From NCBI RefSeq assembly GCF_000245815.1, contig NZ_JH601103.1:507254-571253 (forward strand): DNA of 64,000 bases, in the 5' to 3' direction. The position numbers were made by a program, and so were the translations under genes. How positions within the stretch are numbered: position 1 is the first letter of the stretch; every line of letters begins with the position of its first letter. This DNA comes from Dolosigranulum pigrum ATCC 51524. GTDB lineage: Bacteria; Bacillota; Bacilli; Lactobacillales; Carnobacteriaceae_A. The notes under the pieces are model-generated. The model ran no database searches, was not told where the DNA came from, and saw only the letters and a list, made by a program, of their open reading frames with translations. Positions 24,803 through 32,965 of the stretch are shown one piece after another.

Positions 24803-25513
24803 TCAACTTTCTTGTTGTTCAGGATTTCTTAAGTAGTATCCCACTCCTCTACGTGTCACAATATACACCGGATGACTTGGATTATCTTCTATTTTTTCTC
24901 TCAGACGACGAATTGTTACATCAACCGTTCGTACATCGCCAAAATAATCATATCCCCAAACTGTCTCAAGCAAGTTCTCACGTGTCATTACTTGTCCCAC
25001 ATGTTGAGCTAAGTAATGCATCAATTCAAACTCACGATGAGTTAATTCCACTGTCTCACCACGCTTAGAAATAATATACGCATCTGGGTGTACTACCAAC
25101 TCACCCACTTCAATATCAGCCGATTCTTCTTCCTCTGATTGTGCTTGAACTGTTGAATGTCGACGTAAATTAGCCTTCACACGTGCCGTTAACTCTCGAT
25201 TAGAGAACGGTTTTGTCACGTAATCATCGGCCCCCATCTCCAACCCTAAGACCTTATCAATCTCTTGATCCTTAGCTGTTACCATAATGATTGGCATATC
25301 ATGCGTTTTTCGCACTTCTCGACACACTTCAAGCCCATCTTTTTTCGGTAGCATCAAATCTAAAATTAACAGATCTGGATTATGCGCTTCAACTTGTTCT
25401 AGTGCTTCTTCACCATCATAGGCAACAACAACTTCATAGCCCTCTTTTTCCAAATTAAACTTCACAATATCAGAGATCGGCTTCTCATCATCTACGACTA
25501 ATATTTTCTTCAT
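24803..25513 (-). CDS. walR: Essential response regulator WalR, 236 aa
   Basis: An OmpR/PhoB-class regulator. The receiver has the acidic pocket VVDDE (8-10), phospho-acceptor Asp52 in LILDLMLP, and Lys in VTKPFSN. The winged-helix C-domain carries the highly conserved ENLLETVWGYDYFGDVRTVD recognition region typical of WalR. It heads the operon walR-walK-walH-walI. AGGAGG lies upstream of the ATG. A PcsB-like gene at 63502 with a near-match WalR box is a candidate target in this window. Confidence 0.96.
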   Translation of the reverse strand: MKKILVVDDEKPISDIVKFNLEKEGYEVVVAYDGEEALEQVEAHNPDLLILDLMLPKKDGLEVCREVRKTHDMPIIMVTAKDQEIDKVLGLEMGADDYVTKPFSNRELTARVKANLRRHSTVQAQSEEEESADIEVGELVVHPDAYIISKRGETVELTHREFELMHYLAQHVGQVMTRENLLETVWGYDYFGDVRTVDVTIRRLREKIEDNPSHPVYIVTRRGVGYYLRNPEQQES

Positions 25514-25590
25514 ACGATTTCCTCCTAAAAAAGAACATGTAATCGATTTAATTATACCTTAGATTTGCGACGGATTCAATTTAAGTTCAC

Positions 25591-26109
25591 TTAATTCAAT
25601 GGTTCAGCCTTCTGATATGTCACCTGACACGCAATGGTATCCATCGCAGTTGCATCAGTTTGTGGATGGACGTCCACCTCTAGCGATAATGATTTATCAA
25701 ACAAAAAGATAACCGAAATAGTCACATCGTACCCTTTTTCTTTTAAGAAATCCAAATCAACCTTACCTAACTGCTCTCCAACAGTAATATGATCTCCCTT
25801 TTCAACTTGTGTGCTAAATCCTTCTCCATTGAGCAAGACCGTATTTTCGCCAATATGAATTAAAATCTTATAGCCACTATCCAGCTCGATATAGTATGCA
25901 TGCTTAGTTACCGCAACTTCTGAAATCATACCTTCCACTGGTGAATAAATAATCGAGCTCTTCGGAATAATTCCGTACCCATCTCCAATCATTCGCTCAG
26001 AAAAAATAGCATCCTCTACATCATCAATCGGAATAATATCCCCATCGACTACAGCTTTTAAGATGACAGATTGTTGGTTCTGTTCATTTATGTTATCTTG
26101 CGTATTCAA
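25591..26109 (-). CDS. Free-standing PTS EIIA domain of the glucose family, 172 aa
   Basis: A cytosolic phosphocarrier that receives phosphate from HPr and passes it to EIIB domains. The two active-site histidines are His70 (VTKHAYYIEL) and the phosphorylated His85 (ILIHIGENTVLLNGEGF). The family PVEGMISEV and KGDHITVG segments are intact. I start at TTG 26109, seven bases after GAGGAGG. The upstream in-frame ATGs lack a ribosome site. Both EII permeases in the window (MalT, TreP) lack an EIIA domain, so this protein is a plausible partner for one or both. Confidence 0.88.
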   Translation of the reverse strand: MNTQDNINEQNQQSVILKAVVDGDIIPIDDVEDAIFSERMIGDGYGIIPKSSIIYSPVEGMISEVAVTKHAYYIELDSGYKILIHIGENTVLLNGEGFSTQVEKGDHITVGEQLGKVDLDFLKEKGYDVTISVIFLFDKSLSLEVDVHPQTDATAMDTIACQVTYQKAEPLN

Positions 26110-26190
26110 CTGAATCCCTCCTCTATAAAATAGATATATCCTAATCATATCAATACCGACGAAAAGTATCAATATTTAAAGAAACTTTAT

Positions 26191-26219
26191 TTGTTGTTAG
26201 ACGGTTTTCGTGGTATTCT
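26191..26219 (+). promoter_or_regulatory. Promoter of the 26260-27099 operon
   Basis: TTGTTG (26191-26196) and TATTCT (26214-26219) with 17-base spacing and an extended TGG before the -10. Confidence 0.6.
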
Positions 26220-26259
26220 AGTACTAAATAATCATTATGGTTCAAAAAGGAGGAGAATT

Positions 26260-26703
26260 ATGTCATCAGGTTACATCATCGCCTTACTCATTCTACTAAT
26301 TGCCATTATTGGTCTTATTGTTATCGGAGTAATGACGAAGAAAAAAATTTCACCCGTCATTAAAAATGGTCAAAAATGTCAAAAAAGAATTGAGAAAGTG
26401 GCTAACTTCTACACTGAAGAAGCAGACGATATTCAAGCAGAAATCACAACGATTCAACATCGTATTACCGCGCTTCAAGCTGATGCGAAAGAGAAAATTG
26501 GTAGTATCGATGAATTGAATCGACGCTTCAATTCACTAACACGTTCACTCGACTACTTGCAGAAACATAGTAAAGAATATGCTTCTACGCAAGCTAAAGA
26601 TACTATGAATAAATTGAAAGAAGAAGCACCGAAACTAGCTAAAATTGCGAAGCTAACTGCTATGAAAACTTTTAAAAAGCAAAAACAACGCTTTAGTGAA
26701 TAA
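26260..26703 (+). CDS. Membrane-anchored helical protein (DUF948-like), 147 aa
   Basis: One N-terminal transmembrane helix (residues 4-26) is followed by a long amphipathic, coiled-coil-prone region to a very basic end (KTFKKQKQRFSE). This is the usual architecture of the DUF948-type general stress proteins that travel with YtxH-domain proteins. AAGGAGG precedes the ATG at 26260. It is co-transcribed with the YtxH-like gene 18 bases downstream. No enzymatic motif is seen. Confidence 0.75.
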   Translation: MSSGYIIALLILLIAIIGLIVIGVMTKKKISPVIKNGQKCQKRIEKVANFYTEEADDIQAEITTIQHRITALQADAKEKIGSIDELNRRFNSLTRSLDYLQKHSKEYASTQAKDTMNKLKEEAPKLAKIAKLTAMKTFKKQKQRFSE

Positions 26704-26721
26704 GACAAAGGAGAGTTAATC

Positions 26722-27099
26722 ATGCCGAAACTAAACTTAACATCATCTCTATTCTTAGCGGCAGGAGCTGCTATTGGAGCACTATTATTTGCACCAAAAT
26801 CAGGAGAAGAATTGCGAAAAGATTTAAAAAAAGAAGCTGATCGACTAAGTGAACAAGCACGTCAAGTTGCAGATGATTTCAAAGAAGATCTAAACGATGC
26901 GTATCACCAAGCTAAATCAGAAGTTACTGAAGATAAACTTGCCCTTGAACAAAAGAAAGAAGAATTGGGCCATACGGTTCGTGAAATTGAACGTGAATTA
27001 GGCGGAGATGAAGTTATCCCAAACGACGAAGAAAAATTACAAGCAGCATTAAAAGATGCTAATGTCGCTGATAACAGCGAATTCCAACCTAATCTATAA
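26722..27099 (+). CDS. YtxH-domain protein, 125 aa
   Basis: The N-terminal LFLAAGAAIGALLFAPKSGEE is the YtxH signature: a short glycine-rich membrane helix followed at once by APKSGEELRKDLKKE. The rest is a charged coiled coil. Such proteins are common general-stress or envelope proteins of unknown mechanism. It is second in a two-gene operon with the DUF948-like protein and ends at a strong terminator. Confidence 0.85.
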   Translation: MPKLNLTSSLFLAAGAAIGALLFAPKSGEELRKDLKKEADRLSEQARQVADDFKEDLNDAYHQAKSEVTEDKLALEQKKEELGHTVREIERELGGDEVIPNDEEKLQAALKDANVADNSEFQPNL

Positions 27100-27107
27100 T
27101 ATTACTC

Positions 27108-27146
27108 AAAAAGCGATAGCCTGAATCATCAGGTTATCGCTTTTTT
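27108..27146 (+). terminator. Terminator of the YtxH operon
   Basis: AAAAGCGATAGCCTGA pairs with TCAGGTTATCGCTTTT with a short loop and six T residues. Confidence 0.9.
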
Positions 27147-27288
27147 AATTAGTTACGCCAAATAGACTGTTTTAAGAAGATTATTTAACGTGAGATAACA
27201 TCTTCAAAATTGTTATTCTCATTATAATAAACTCACTGAATACTTTGAATAAACATCTATGTTGAGTAGAAACTTTTTATCTATTACG

Positions 27289-27374
27289 TTTTGACAATAA
27301 TAGTCAAAATAAATTGACCCATTTTGACTATTTTTAAAGCCACCAATCCTTTTTTAGAAGGGATTGGTGGCTAT
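27289..27374 (-). terminator. Terminator of lctO, with GTCAA-type repeats behind it
   Basis: AGCCACCAATCC (27338-27349) pairs with GGATTGGTGGCT (27361-27372), giving a terminator for the minus-strand lctO. Beyond it, TTTTGAC and GTCAAAA form a palindrome with a seven-base centre (27289-27309), and TTGAC recurs three more times nearby. The 330-base gap between the convergent genes holds nothing else I can name. Confidence 0.6.
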
Positions 27375-27431
27375 TTACAATGATTCCTTTGACTATTATT
27401 CGTCTAATATTGGACAGATATTTGACTAGTT

Positions 27432-28538
27432 TTAATCAATATCAACTAACTTTGTATCTTTCACCTGTTCAATTGTTTGTGTTCCAGCTAGTTGCATAAC
27501 ACGTTTTAAGTCTGTTTCGAAGTATTCGAAGACTGAACGAACACCTTTCCATCCACCTAATGCAAGTCCAAACAGCACTGGACGTCCAATAGCAACAATA
27601 TCCGCACCACTTGCTAAAGCTTTGAAAATATGCTCACCACGACGAACACCTGAATCAAAGACAATCGGCACACGACCTTGTACTGCATTTGCAATCTCCT
27701 GAAGTGTCTCAAATGATCCTGGTGCACCGTCTAATTGACGTCCTCCATGGTTAGATACCCAAATACCAGCAGCTCCTGCTCCAATTGCTGCTAAAGCATC
27801 TTCTGGCGCTTGAACACCTTTTACGAAGACTGGCAAATCAGAATATTCAGCCAAGAAACGGACATCGCGAATACTAATTTTTTGTTTAGATTGTGCGTAA
27901 ATATTATTTAATGACATGTTAGTCGCGTCACCTTTTAAGTAACGAGAAACGATTGGCATGCCGAATGGATATACGAACTGATTACGATCATCACGGTGAC
28001 GATTTCCAGAAATTGTTGCATCAGCTGTTAGGATAATAGCTGTAGCTCCATCAGCTTTAGCTTCATCAATAATATTTTTATTTAATTCATCATCTTTTGA
28101 CATGTAAATCTGGAACCAACGTGCATTTCCTTTTAATCCTTCATCAATTTCTTCAAATTTAGCCCCTGAGTAAGCACTAATTGACATAATACTGCCACCA
28201 AACTCAGAAATTCCCCGAGCTGTTCCTGCCTCTTTTGATTCGTGTGCTAACCCATGTGCCGCAATTGGTGCCATGATGAAAGGAACCTTCAATTCATGAT
28301 CTAAAATAGTTGTTTTTGTATCTGGGTGTTCCACGTCAGCTAACATACGCGGTACAATTCCTTTTTTATTCCAAGAAGTGATATTACGGCTTAACGTAAA
28401 CTCATCTCCTGAACCACCCGCAATATAGTCATAACCTGCTTTTGGTACAACTTCACCAGCCAAGGCTTCTAATTCATACGTATTTAAAATATTTAAATCC
28501 TGCACTTTTGTAGGTGCATCATACTTTATCTCTGTCAT
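27432..28538 (-). CDS. lctO: L-lactate oxidase, FMN-dependent, 368 aa
   Basis: A cytosolic alpha-hydroxy-acid oxidase that converts L-lactate and oxygen to pyruvate and hydrogen peroxide. It closely follows the Aerococcus viridans enzyme: YIAGGSGDE near residue 38, PFIMAPIAAHGLAH, SISAYSGA, the catalytic WVSNHGGRQLDGAPGSF and the FDSGVRRGEH phosphate-binding loop are all present. AAAGGAG precedes the ATG. The promoter has a cre-like site just downstream, so expression should be glucose-sensitive. It lies beside two lrgAB pairs, which are also linked to pyruvate and overflow metabolism. Confidence 0.93.
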   Translation of the reverse strand: MTEIKYDAPTKVQDLNILNTYELEALAGEVVPKAGYDYIAGGSGDEFTLSRNITSWNKKGIVPRMLADVEHPDTKTTILDHELKVPFIMAPIAAHGLAHESKEAGTARGISEFGGSIMSISAYSGAKFEEIDEGLKGNARWFQIYMSKDDELNKNIIDEAKADGATAIILTADATISGNRHRDDRNQFVYPFGMPIVSRYLKGDATNMSLNNIYAQSKQKISIRDVRFLAEYSDLPVFVKGVQAPEDALAAIGAGAAGIWVSNHGGRQLDGAPGSFETLQEIANAVQGRVPIVFDSGVRRGEHIFKALASGADIVAIGRPVLFGLALGGWKGVRSVFEYFETDLKRVMQLAGTQTIEQVKDTKLVDID

Positions 28539-28556
28539 AACAACTCTCCTTTATTA

Positions 28557-28570
28557 TTTTATCGCTTACA
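28557..28570 (-). promoter_or_regulatory. cre-like site downstream of the lctO promoter
   Basis: TGTAAGCGATAAAA on the minus strand matches the CcpA consensus except for one position near the end. It lies just past the -10, a place suited to repression. It nearly equals the site upstream of treP. Confidence 0.55.
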
Positions 28571-28576
28571 TTAAAC

Positions 28577-28605
28577 ATTATAGCATAAAATGAAAACATT
28601 ACCAA
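28577..28605 (-). promoter_or_regulatory. lctO promoter
   Basis: On the minus strand TTGGTA (28605-28600) and TATAAT (28582-28577) are 17 bases apart, about 40 bases before the lctO start. Confidence 0.75.
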
Positions 28606-28663
28606 AATTAAAATTGCAATTAATTTATTCTAGTTCCTTATCATCTTATAAAAAAGAATTATT

Positions 28664-29368
28664 TTAAAATAAACTTGCTAATATAACTTCAGCAACTGGT
28701 ACTAAAATAACAACTATAATTCCCGTTACAATAATAGCTAATCCAGACATTGCGCCTTGGACTTGTCCCATCTGAATCGCTTTGGTCGTTCCCATCGCAT
28801 GTGAACTAGATCCAATGGCAATCCCCTGCGCAACTGGGTCGGTCACACCACATAATTTCAAAATAGGCTCGGCCACTACTGCTCCAACAATTCCGGTAAA
28901 GACGACAATAGCTACCGTAAGAGAAACGATACCTCCTAGTGATTCTGACACCCCTAATGCAATTGCTGTTGTAATAGACTTCGGATAAAGCGTTGCAAAC
29001 AACTCACCATTTAATCGCAAGAGTAGCACACTTACTAGCACAATGACTGTATGAAAGAGAACCCCCGCAACAACACCGGTTAAAATAGAAATATAGTTTT
29101 GTTTTAGATGATGGTAATTTTTCTTTAACTTAATAGCCAAAGCAACTGTCGCTGGCGTAATCCACAGTCCAATATATTGCCCGCCCTGATAATAATCTTC
29201 ATACGAAGTGTTTGTTACCATCAACAAGAGAATAATACAAATAATAGCAAATATTAATGGATTAAAAAGTGGTATTTGCCACCGACTATATAAAGCTCGA
29301 CCGATTAAGAAAAAGAAAATAGTTAAAAAGATACCTGTAAACGGACTAACAAATAATTCACTAATCAC
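28664..29368 (-). CDS. lrgB: LrgB/CidB-family membrane protein, 234 aa (copy 1)
   Basis: A multi-pass membrane protein with about seven helices. The family blocks PFTGIFLTI, GLWITPATVALAI, YPKSITTAIALGVSESLGG and GSSSHAMGTTKAIQMG are intact. LrgB partners LrgA in a holin/antiholin-like or pyruvate-transport system. It starts at GTG 29368, overlapping the lrgA stop. It is the distal pair of two tandem pairs, nearest to lactate oxidase. Confidence 0.88.
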   Translation of the reverse strand: MISELFVSPFTGIFLTIFFFLIGRALYSRWQIPLFNPLIFAIICIILLLMVTNTSYEDYYQGGQYIGLWITPATVALAIKLKKNYHHLKQNYISILTGVVAGVLFHTVIVLVSVLLLRLNGELFATLYPKSITTAIALGVSESLGGIVSLTVAIVVFTGIVGAVVAEPILKLCGVTDPVAQGIAIGSSSHAMGTTKAIQMGQVQGAMSGLAIIVTGIIVVILVPVAEVILASLF

Positions 29369-29757
29369 AATAGCTCATCCCCTTTTACTTCAACATCTTC
29401 AGCACTACCGGGTGTACGGCGCATCATAAACTGAACGATTATCCCGACAAATCCCAACATTAATATGGTCGAGACAAAAATAATGATCAATAATTGCCAC
29501 CAAATATCCCCTAAAATATTAAAATGTGTCATCAAACCTACCCCAGCTGGCACGAATAAAATCGCCATATTATCCGTTAACCATTCACCGGCTTCTTCCA
29601 CCTGCTCCAATTTAATCAGTTCAAATTGAAGCGCTAAGAAAAAGAAAATCATTCCTAATACACTTCCAGGGATACTAATAAATGTAATGAATTTTGACGT
29701 TACTTCTCCTAAGAACGAGAACATAAACAACCAAAATAATTGCACAATAATTCGCAT
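29365..29757 (-). CDS. lrgA: LrgA/CidA-family holin-like membrane protein, 130 aa (copy 1)
   Basis: A small four-helix protein that opens MRIIVQLFWLFMFSFLGEV and carries the family core SIPGSVLGMIFFF and FVPAGVGLM. It overlaps lrgB by four bases. A 130-base gap separates it from the upstream pair, so it may have its own promoter or be read through. It is about half identical by eye to copy 2 at 30591. Confidence 0.88.
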   Translation of the reverse strand: MRIIVQLFWLFMFSFLGEVTSKFITFISIPGSVLGMIFFFLALQFELIKLEQVEEAGEWLTDNMAILFVPAGVGLMTHFNILGDIWWQLLIIIFVSTILMLGFVGIIVQFMMRRTPGSAEDVEVKGDELL

Positions 29758-29893
29758 TGTAATCTCCTTATCAAAAATATTTAACTTAGATTAACCGCTT
29801 AACCTAACCCATATTTTTAGTATACCATTTGTATAATTAGAATAACAGTTAGATTTTTTATAATGGAATTTATAACGTTTTCAGCAACATGCA

Positions 29894-30598
29894 TTAGTAA
29901 AAAATACTAACTAGCCAAGGAATAAGCGGTGCTAATAATACAAACATTACCCCAGTTAAAATAACTGACACACTAGCCATTGCTCCTTCAACGGGGCCAC
30001 ATTTAATTGCGCGTGTCGTCCCAACTACAATTGCGCCAGCTCCCATTGCAATCCCTTTTGCGACCGGATGATCGATTTGTAAACTACGAACCAATGGCGG
30101 TGCTAATAAAGCTCCCACAACAGCAGTATAGACAACGAGCGCAACGGTTAGTGAAACTATTCCACCCATTGACTCGACAATTCCTATTGCCATTGGAGTC
30201 GTGATCGACTTCGGATAAATTGTAATAAAAAGTTCCTGATCTAATTGCAACAAGATTGACATCCCTAACACAACAGCAGTATGCACAATAGTTCCCAAAA
30301 AGATGCCAGAAATAATTGCTACGAAATGGTCTTTTACGTAATCAATATTCTCTTCTAGTTTAATTGCCAACGCAACTGTGGCTGGACCAATCCATATATC
30401 AATAAATTGTCCCCCTTGATTATAATTTTCATAGGGTAAATCAAGTAATAATAACAAACCAATAATCGAACTAATTGAAAAAATAAGTGGTGAAAATAGT
30501 GGAAACCCTGTTATATCATAAAGTTTTCGACCTAATAGGTAGAGAAAAAATGTAATAAATATTCCGGTAAATGGATGAGCAGATAATTCTTCAATCAT
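29894..30598 (-). CDS. lrgB: LrgB/CidB-family membrane protein, 234 aa (copy 2)
   Basis: This has the same architecture as copy 1: PFTGIFITFFL, DIWIGPATVALAI, YPKSITTPMAIGIVESMGG and GAGAIVVGTTRAIKCG. The start is set at ATG 30598 (MIEELSAHPF), nine bases after AAGGAGG. This gives the same length and N-terminus as copy 1. It overlaps the upstream lrgA by eight bases. Divergence from copy 1 suggests an old duplication or separate acquisition, not a recent copy. Confidence 0.88.
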   Translation of the reverse strand: MIEELSAHPFTGIFITFFLYLLGRKLYDITGFPLFSPLIFSISSIIGLLLLLDLPYENYNQGGQFIDIWIGPATVALAIKLEENIDYVKDHFVAIISGIFLGTIVHTAVVLGMSILLQLDQELFITIYPKSITTPMAIGIVESMGGIVSLTVALVVYTAVVGALLAPPLVRSLQIDHPVAKGIAMGAGAIVVGTTRAIKCGPVEGAMASVSVILTGVMFVLLAPLIPWLVSIFY

Positions 30599-30974
30599 TT
30601 TCATTAGCCTCCTTCTTAGTTGATACATCTCCCGTGTGTTTAATAATTATTTGGACTACTTTGCCAACAAATCCCATCATAACTAGAAGTGAAACCGTCG
30701 CAATTATTAATAATTGCCACCAAATTTCACCTAATATATCAAAATTCTGAATTAAGCCCACACCAGCAGGCACGAAAAAAATACCCATTTTTCCAGTTAA
30801 AAAGTTACCGACATCTTCCACACTCGCAAATGAGAGCCAACCATAATGAAGTGCAATAAATAACAATATCATTCCAATGACACTGCCCGGAATACTGATT
30901 GGAATAACATAGGTTAAGGCTTCACCGACAAATGAAAAGAAGAATAACCAAAATAATTGAATGATATACTTCAT
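30591..30974 (-). CDS. lrgA: LrgA/CidA-family holin-like membrane protein, 127 aa (copy 2)
   Basis: The product opens MKYIIQLFWLFFFSFVGEA and has the SIPGSVIGMILLF and FFVPAGVGLIQNF blocks, with four predicted helices and a charged C-terminal tail (STKKEANEND). AGGAGG lies just upstream of its ATG. It is the first gene downstream of the divergent LysR regulator and so the most likely direct target. Confidence 0.88.
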   Translation of the reverse strand: MKYIIQLFWLFFFSFVGEALTYVIPISIPGSVIGMILLFIALHYGWLSFASVEDVGNFLTGKMGIFFVPAGVGLIQNFDILGEIWWQLLIIATVSLLVMMGFVGKVVQIIIKHTGDVSTKKEANEND

Positions 30975-31023
30975 AACTTTCCTCCTAATTTAAAATATAT
31001 TGTTTTAACTTTCCATAAAGGCT

Positions 31024-31045
31024 ATATCTGTGTTATCATAGATAT
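31024..31045. promoter_or_regulatory. Candidate LysR operator between the regulator and lrgA copy 2
   Basis: ATATCT and AGATAT form an inverted repeat with a ten-base centre (TGTTATCATA lies inside it). It sits midway between the divergent genes, where a LysR protein would bind. The spacing differs slightly from the standard T-N11-A. Confidence 0.45.
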
Positions 31046-31115
31046 GAAAGTTATTATTAATTTAATTTATAACATGAATATTGAAATCAAACATATTATA
31101 ATTGGGGTTTTATTT

Positions 31116-31997
31116 ATGAAAATTCAAGATTTAATTTATTATCGATACTTAGCAGATTGCTCTAGCTTCACAAAAACAGCTGAGAAGTTTTATGTTTCGC
31201 AACCATCTATCTCCATCGCACTGAAACGCTTAGAAGAAGAATTCGGGACACAATTGATTACCCGTGACCGTTCTTCTCGTAGTTTCGATCTAACAGCAAC
31301 CGGTAAAATTTTATACAATCGAGCTGGAGAAATTATCAACTTATTGGAAACAACTCGTAGTGATATTGATAGCCTGAACTCAAAAACGATTGAATTAGGT
31401 TTTGATCCATTGATTGGTAGTTTTTATTTACCAAAACTCGTCCCAAATTTATCTGATTTTATGTCACAATTAAATTTGGTAGAAGAAAGTCATCTCGATA
31501 AGATGATTGACCTTCTACGTCATCATACAATATCAATCGCTATTGTAGGAAGTGATACGTCTCAATTTTTGGATAAATCGATCCATCATTACTTAATTGA
31601 TGAAAAACAATTCAAGCTCTGCGTCGCGAAAGATCACCCACTAGCTAAGCAAGAACAAGTATCCGTTGAGATGATGTTAGAATATTCCTTTGTAGCATTT
31701 GATCATAATTATGTACAAAATAATATTTTTAAACAGTGGGCAAAAAATATTTCATTAGATATCTCAAAAGTAACCTTCACAAAAGATATCCAAACTATTC
31801 GAACCTTTATTTCATCTGGAGCAACAATTGGCTTAATGACTGATATTGTCTTTCAAGATGACCCCAATATTGTCATGATTCCTATCGAAAAAGCACCGAC
31901 ACTCTATATTAGCCTACTAATGAACAAACAAGATAATTTATCTGAATCTCAGAGCGAATTCAATACGGTTCTTTATAACCAAGTGACTCAACAATAA
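31116..31997 (+). CDS. LysR-family transcriptional regulator (CidR-like), 293 aa
   Basis: The N-terminal winged helix-turn-helix (FTKTAEKFYVSQPSISIALKR) is followed by a periplasmic-binding-like effector domain from about residue 88. The ATG at 31116 gives the standard LysR N-terminus MKIQDLIYYRYLA; in-frame upstream codons would add an unrelated AT-rich tail. The ribosome site is weak (TTGGGG). It is divergent from the tandem lrgAB genes. In staphylococci the LysR protein CidR controls cidABC in response to acetate and pyruvate, and a similar role here is inferred from position. Confidence 0.8.
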   Translation: MKIQDLIYYRYLADCSSFTKTAEKFYVSQPSISIALKRLEEEFGTQLITRDRSSRSFDLTATGKILYNRAGEIINLLETTRSDIDSLNSKTIELGFDPLIGSFYLPKLVPNLSDFMSQLNLVEESHLDKMIDLLRHHTISIAIVGSDTSQFLDKSIHHYLIDEKQFKLCVAKDHPLAKQEQVSVEMMLEYSFVAFDHNYVQNNIFKQWAKNISLDISKVTFTKDIQTIRTFISSGATIGLMTDIVFQDDPNIVMIPIEKAPTLYISLLMNKQDNLSESQSEFNTVLYNQVTQQ

Positions 31998-31998
31998 A

Positions 31999-32180
31999 AT
32001 CGAGTAGGAGACTAGCCATTAATTGACTAGTCGACCTCTCACACCACCGTACGTACGGTTCCGTATACGGCGGTTCAATATCTTGCATAAGCAGACTCCG
32101 CTATGGCGGCTAATGATTTTAGTCCCCATTTGTGGAGTCTTTCTGTTGTAATTGCCTTATTGACTTTCTTTTATGACGGG
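31999..32180 (-). mobile_element. 3' remnant of a class C group II intron with the end of its maturase
   Basis: On the minus strand a reading frame ends KAITTERLHKWGLKSLAAIA plus ESAYARY and a TGA (32085-32087), matching a group II intron maturase C-terminus. It runs into a domain V-like stem (GAACCGCCGTATACGG to GTACGTACGGTGG, about 32086-32053) and domain VI, and stops at CTCCTACTCGAT (31999), the class C 3' end. The rest of the intron is gone. The 3' boundary is two bases from the LysR stop codon. Positions 32181-32370 hold nothing clear. Confidence 0.75.
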
Positions 32181-32374
32181 ATTGGTAGGAATATTTTATT
32201 ATGAGTTAGAAATGAATAAATAAAATTTACTATATATCTTGTTTGAGTTAATATAGAAAAGCAGCTAAAATGATTTCGTGCTGCCTTTTATTCTTGAAGG
32301 TATTTATATTATGAAAGTCTGAGGTTTAAGTAAAGTAATAATTACATAAATCAATCACAAAGCATTAAATTAAC

Positions 32375-32403
32375 TTGACAATTTGTAAAGTTAGCTTTAC
32401 AAT
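32375..32403 (+). promoter_or_regulatory. Promoter with embedded palindromic operator for the XRE/ABC operon
   Basis: TTGACA (32375-32380) and TACAAT (32398-32403) are 17 bases apart. The spacer contains TTGTAAAG-TTAG-CTTTACAA (32383-32402), a perfect eight-base inverted repeat. Its placement suggests that the XRE protein encoded next represses its own operon. Confidence 0.7.
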
Positions 32404-32421
32404 ATTTATAGGAGGTAAGTC

Positions 32422-32664
32422 ATGGCAAGAGGACGTACGATTGAAGTTGAAAATAAATTGTATGAATATCGAGTACTTGCAAGAATGTCACAAGCAAAAT
32501 TAGGAGAAGTGGTAGGCGTGTCTAGGCAAACAATTAACTCTATTGAAAAAAATAAATACATTCCTTCTTTACCAGTAGCGTTAAGTCTAGCTAAGTATTT
32601 TGATGTTAGAGTAGAAGAAATATTTAAAATAAAAGGAGATGACGAAATTGTTAAAAATGATTGA
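32422..32664 (+). CDS. XRE-family (Cro/CI-like) regulator, 80 aa
   Basis: A compact single-domain DNA-binding protein. The helix-turn-helix is seen in RMSQAKLGEVVGVSRQTINS, with the KNKYIPSLPVALSLAKYFDV extension typical of the YozG/YgzD subgroup that regulates small membrane-protein and ABC-transporter operons. AGGAGG precedes the ATG. The promoter palindrome is its likely binding site. It overlaps the following gene. Confidence 0.88.
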   Translation: MARGRTIEVENKLYEYRVLARMSQAKLGEVVGVSRQTINSIEKNKYIPSLPVALSLAKYFDVRVEEIFKIKGDDEIVKND

Positions 32665-32953
32665 ATTTTTTACAGGTACGGTATTCCAAGGAGTATTGGG
32701 AGGATTAGCTTTGATTTCTAGTGCAATTATTCTGTATTTAAGTAATAAAATGGGATTAAGAGATGAAAGAATTGTTTTTCTAAATATAAAAGGTACAAAT
32801 GTAGTCTTATGGACATTCTTTGTTATGGTATTTATTCTTTATATACTCAATCCAAATGAAGTCCAAATATATAGAAAATTTATTTTAAATTCATTCTACG
32901 TAGCTATAAGCGTGGGTGCTATATACTCAATCTATCAATACATTAAGTATTAG
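32648..32953 (+). CDS. Small membrane protein of the ABC operon, 101 aa
   Basis: Three transmembrane helices are predicted (about residues 10-27, 44-62 and 76-95). I choose the TTG at 32648 because AAAAGGAG is nine bases upstream; an ATG at 32639 abuts it. It overlaps the end of the XRE gene and is followed 12 bases later by the ATPase gene. In similar operons a protein of this type accompanies the regulator as an effector or signal partner. Its role here is unknown. Confidence 0.6.
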   Translation: MLKMIEFFTGTVFQGVLGGLALISSAIILYLSNKMGLRDERIVFLNIKGTNVVLWTFFVMVFILYILNPNEVQIYRKFILNSFYVAISVGAIYSIYQYIKY

Positions 32954-32965
32954 GAGCAAACAACT

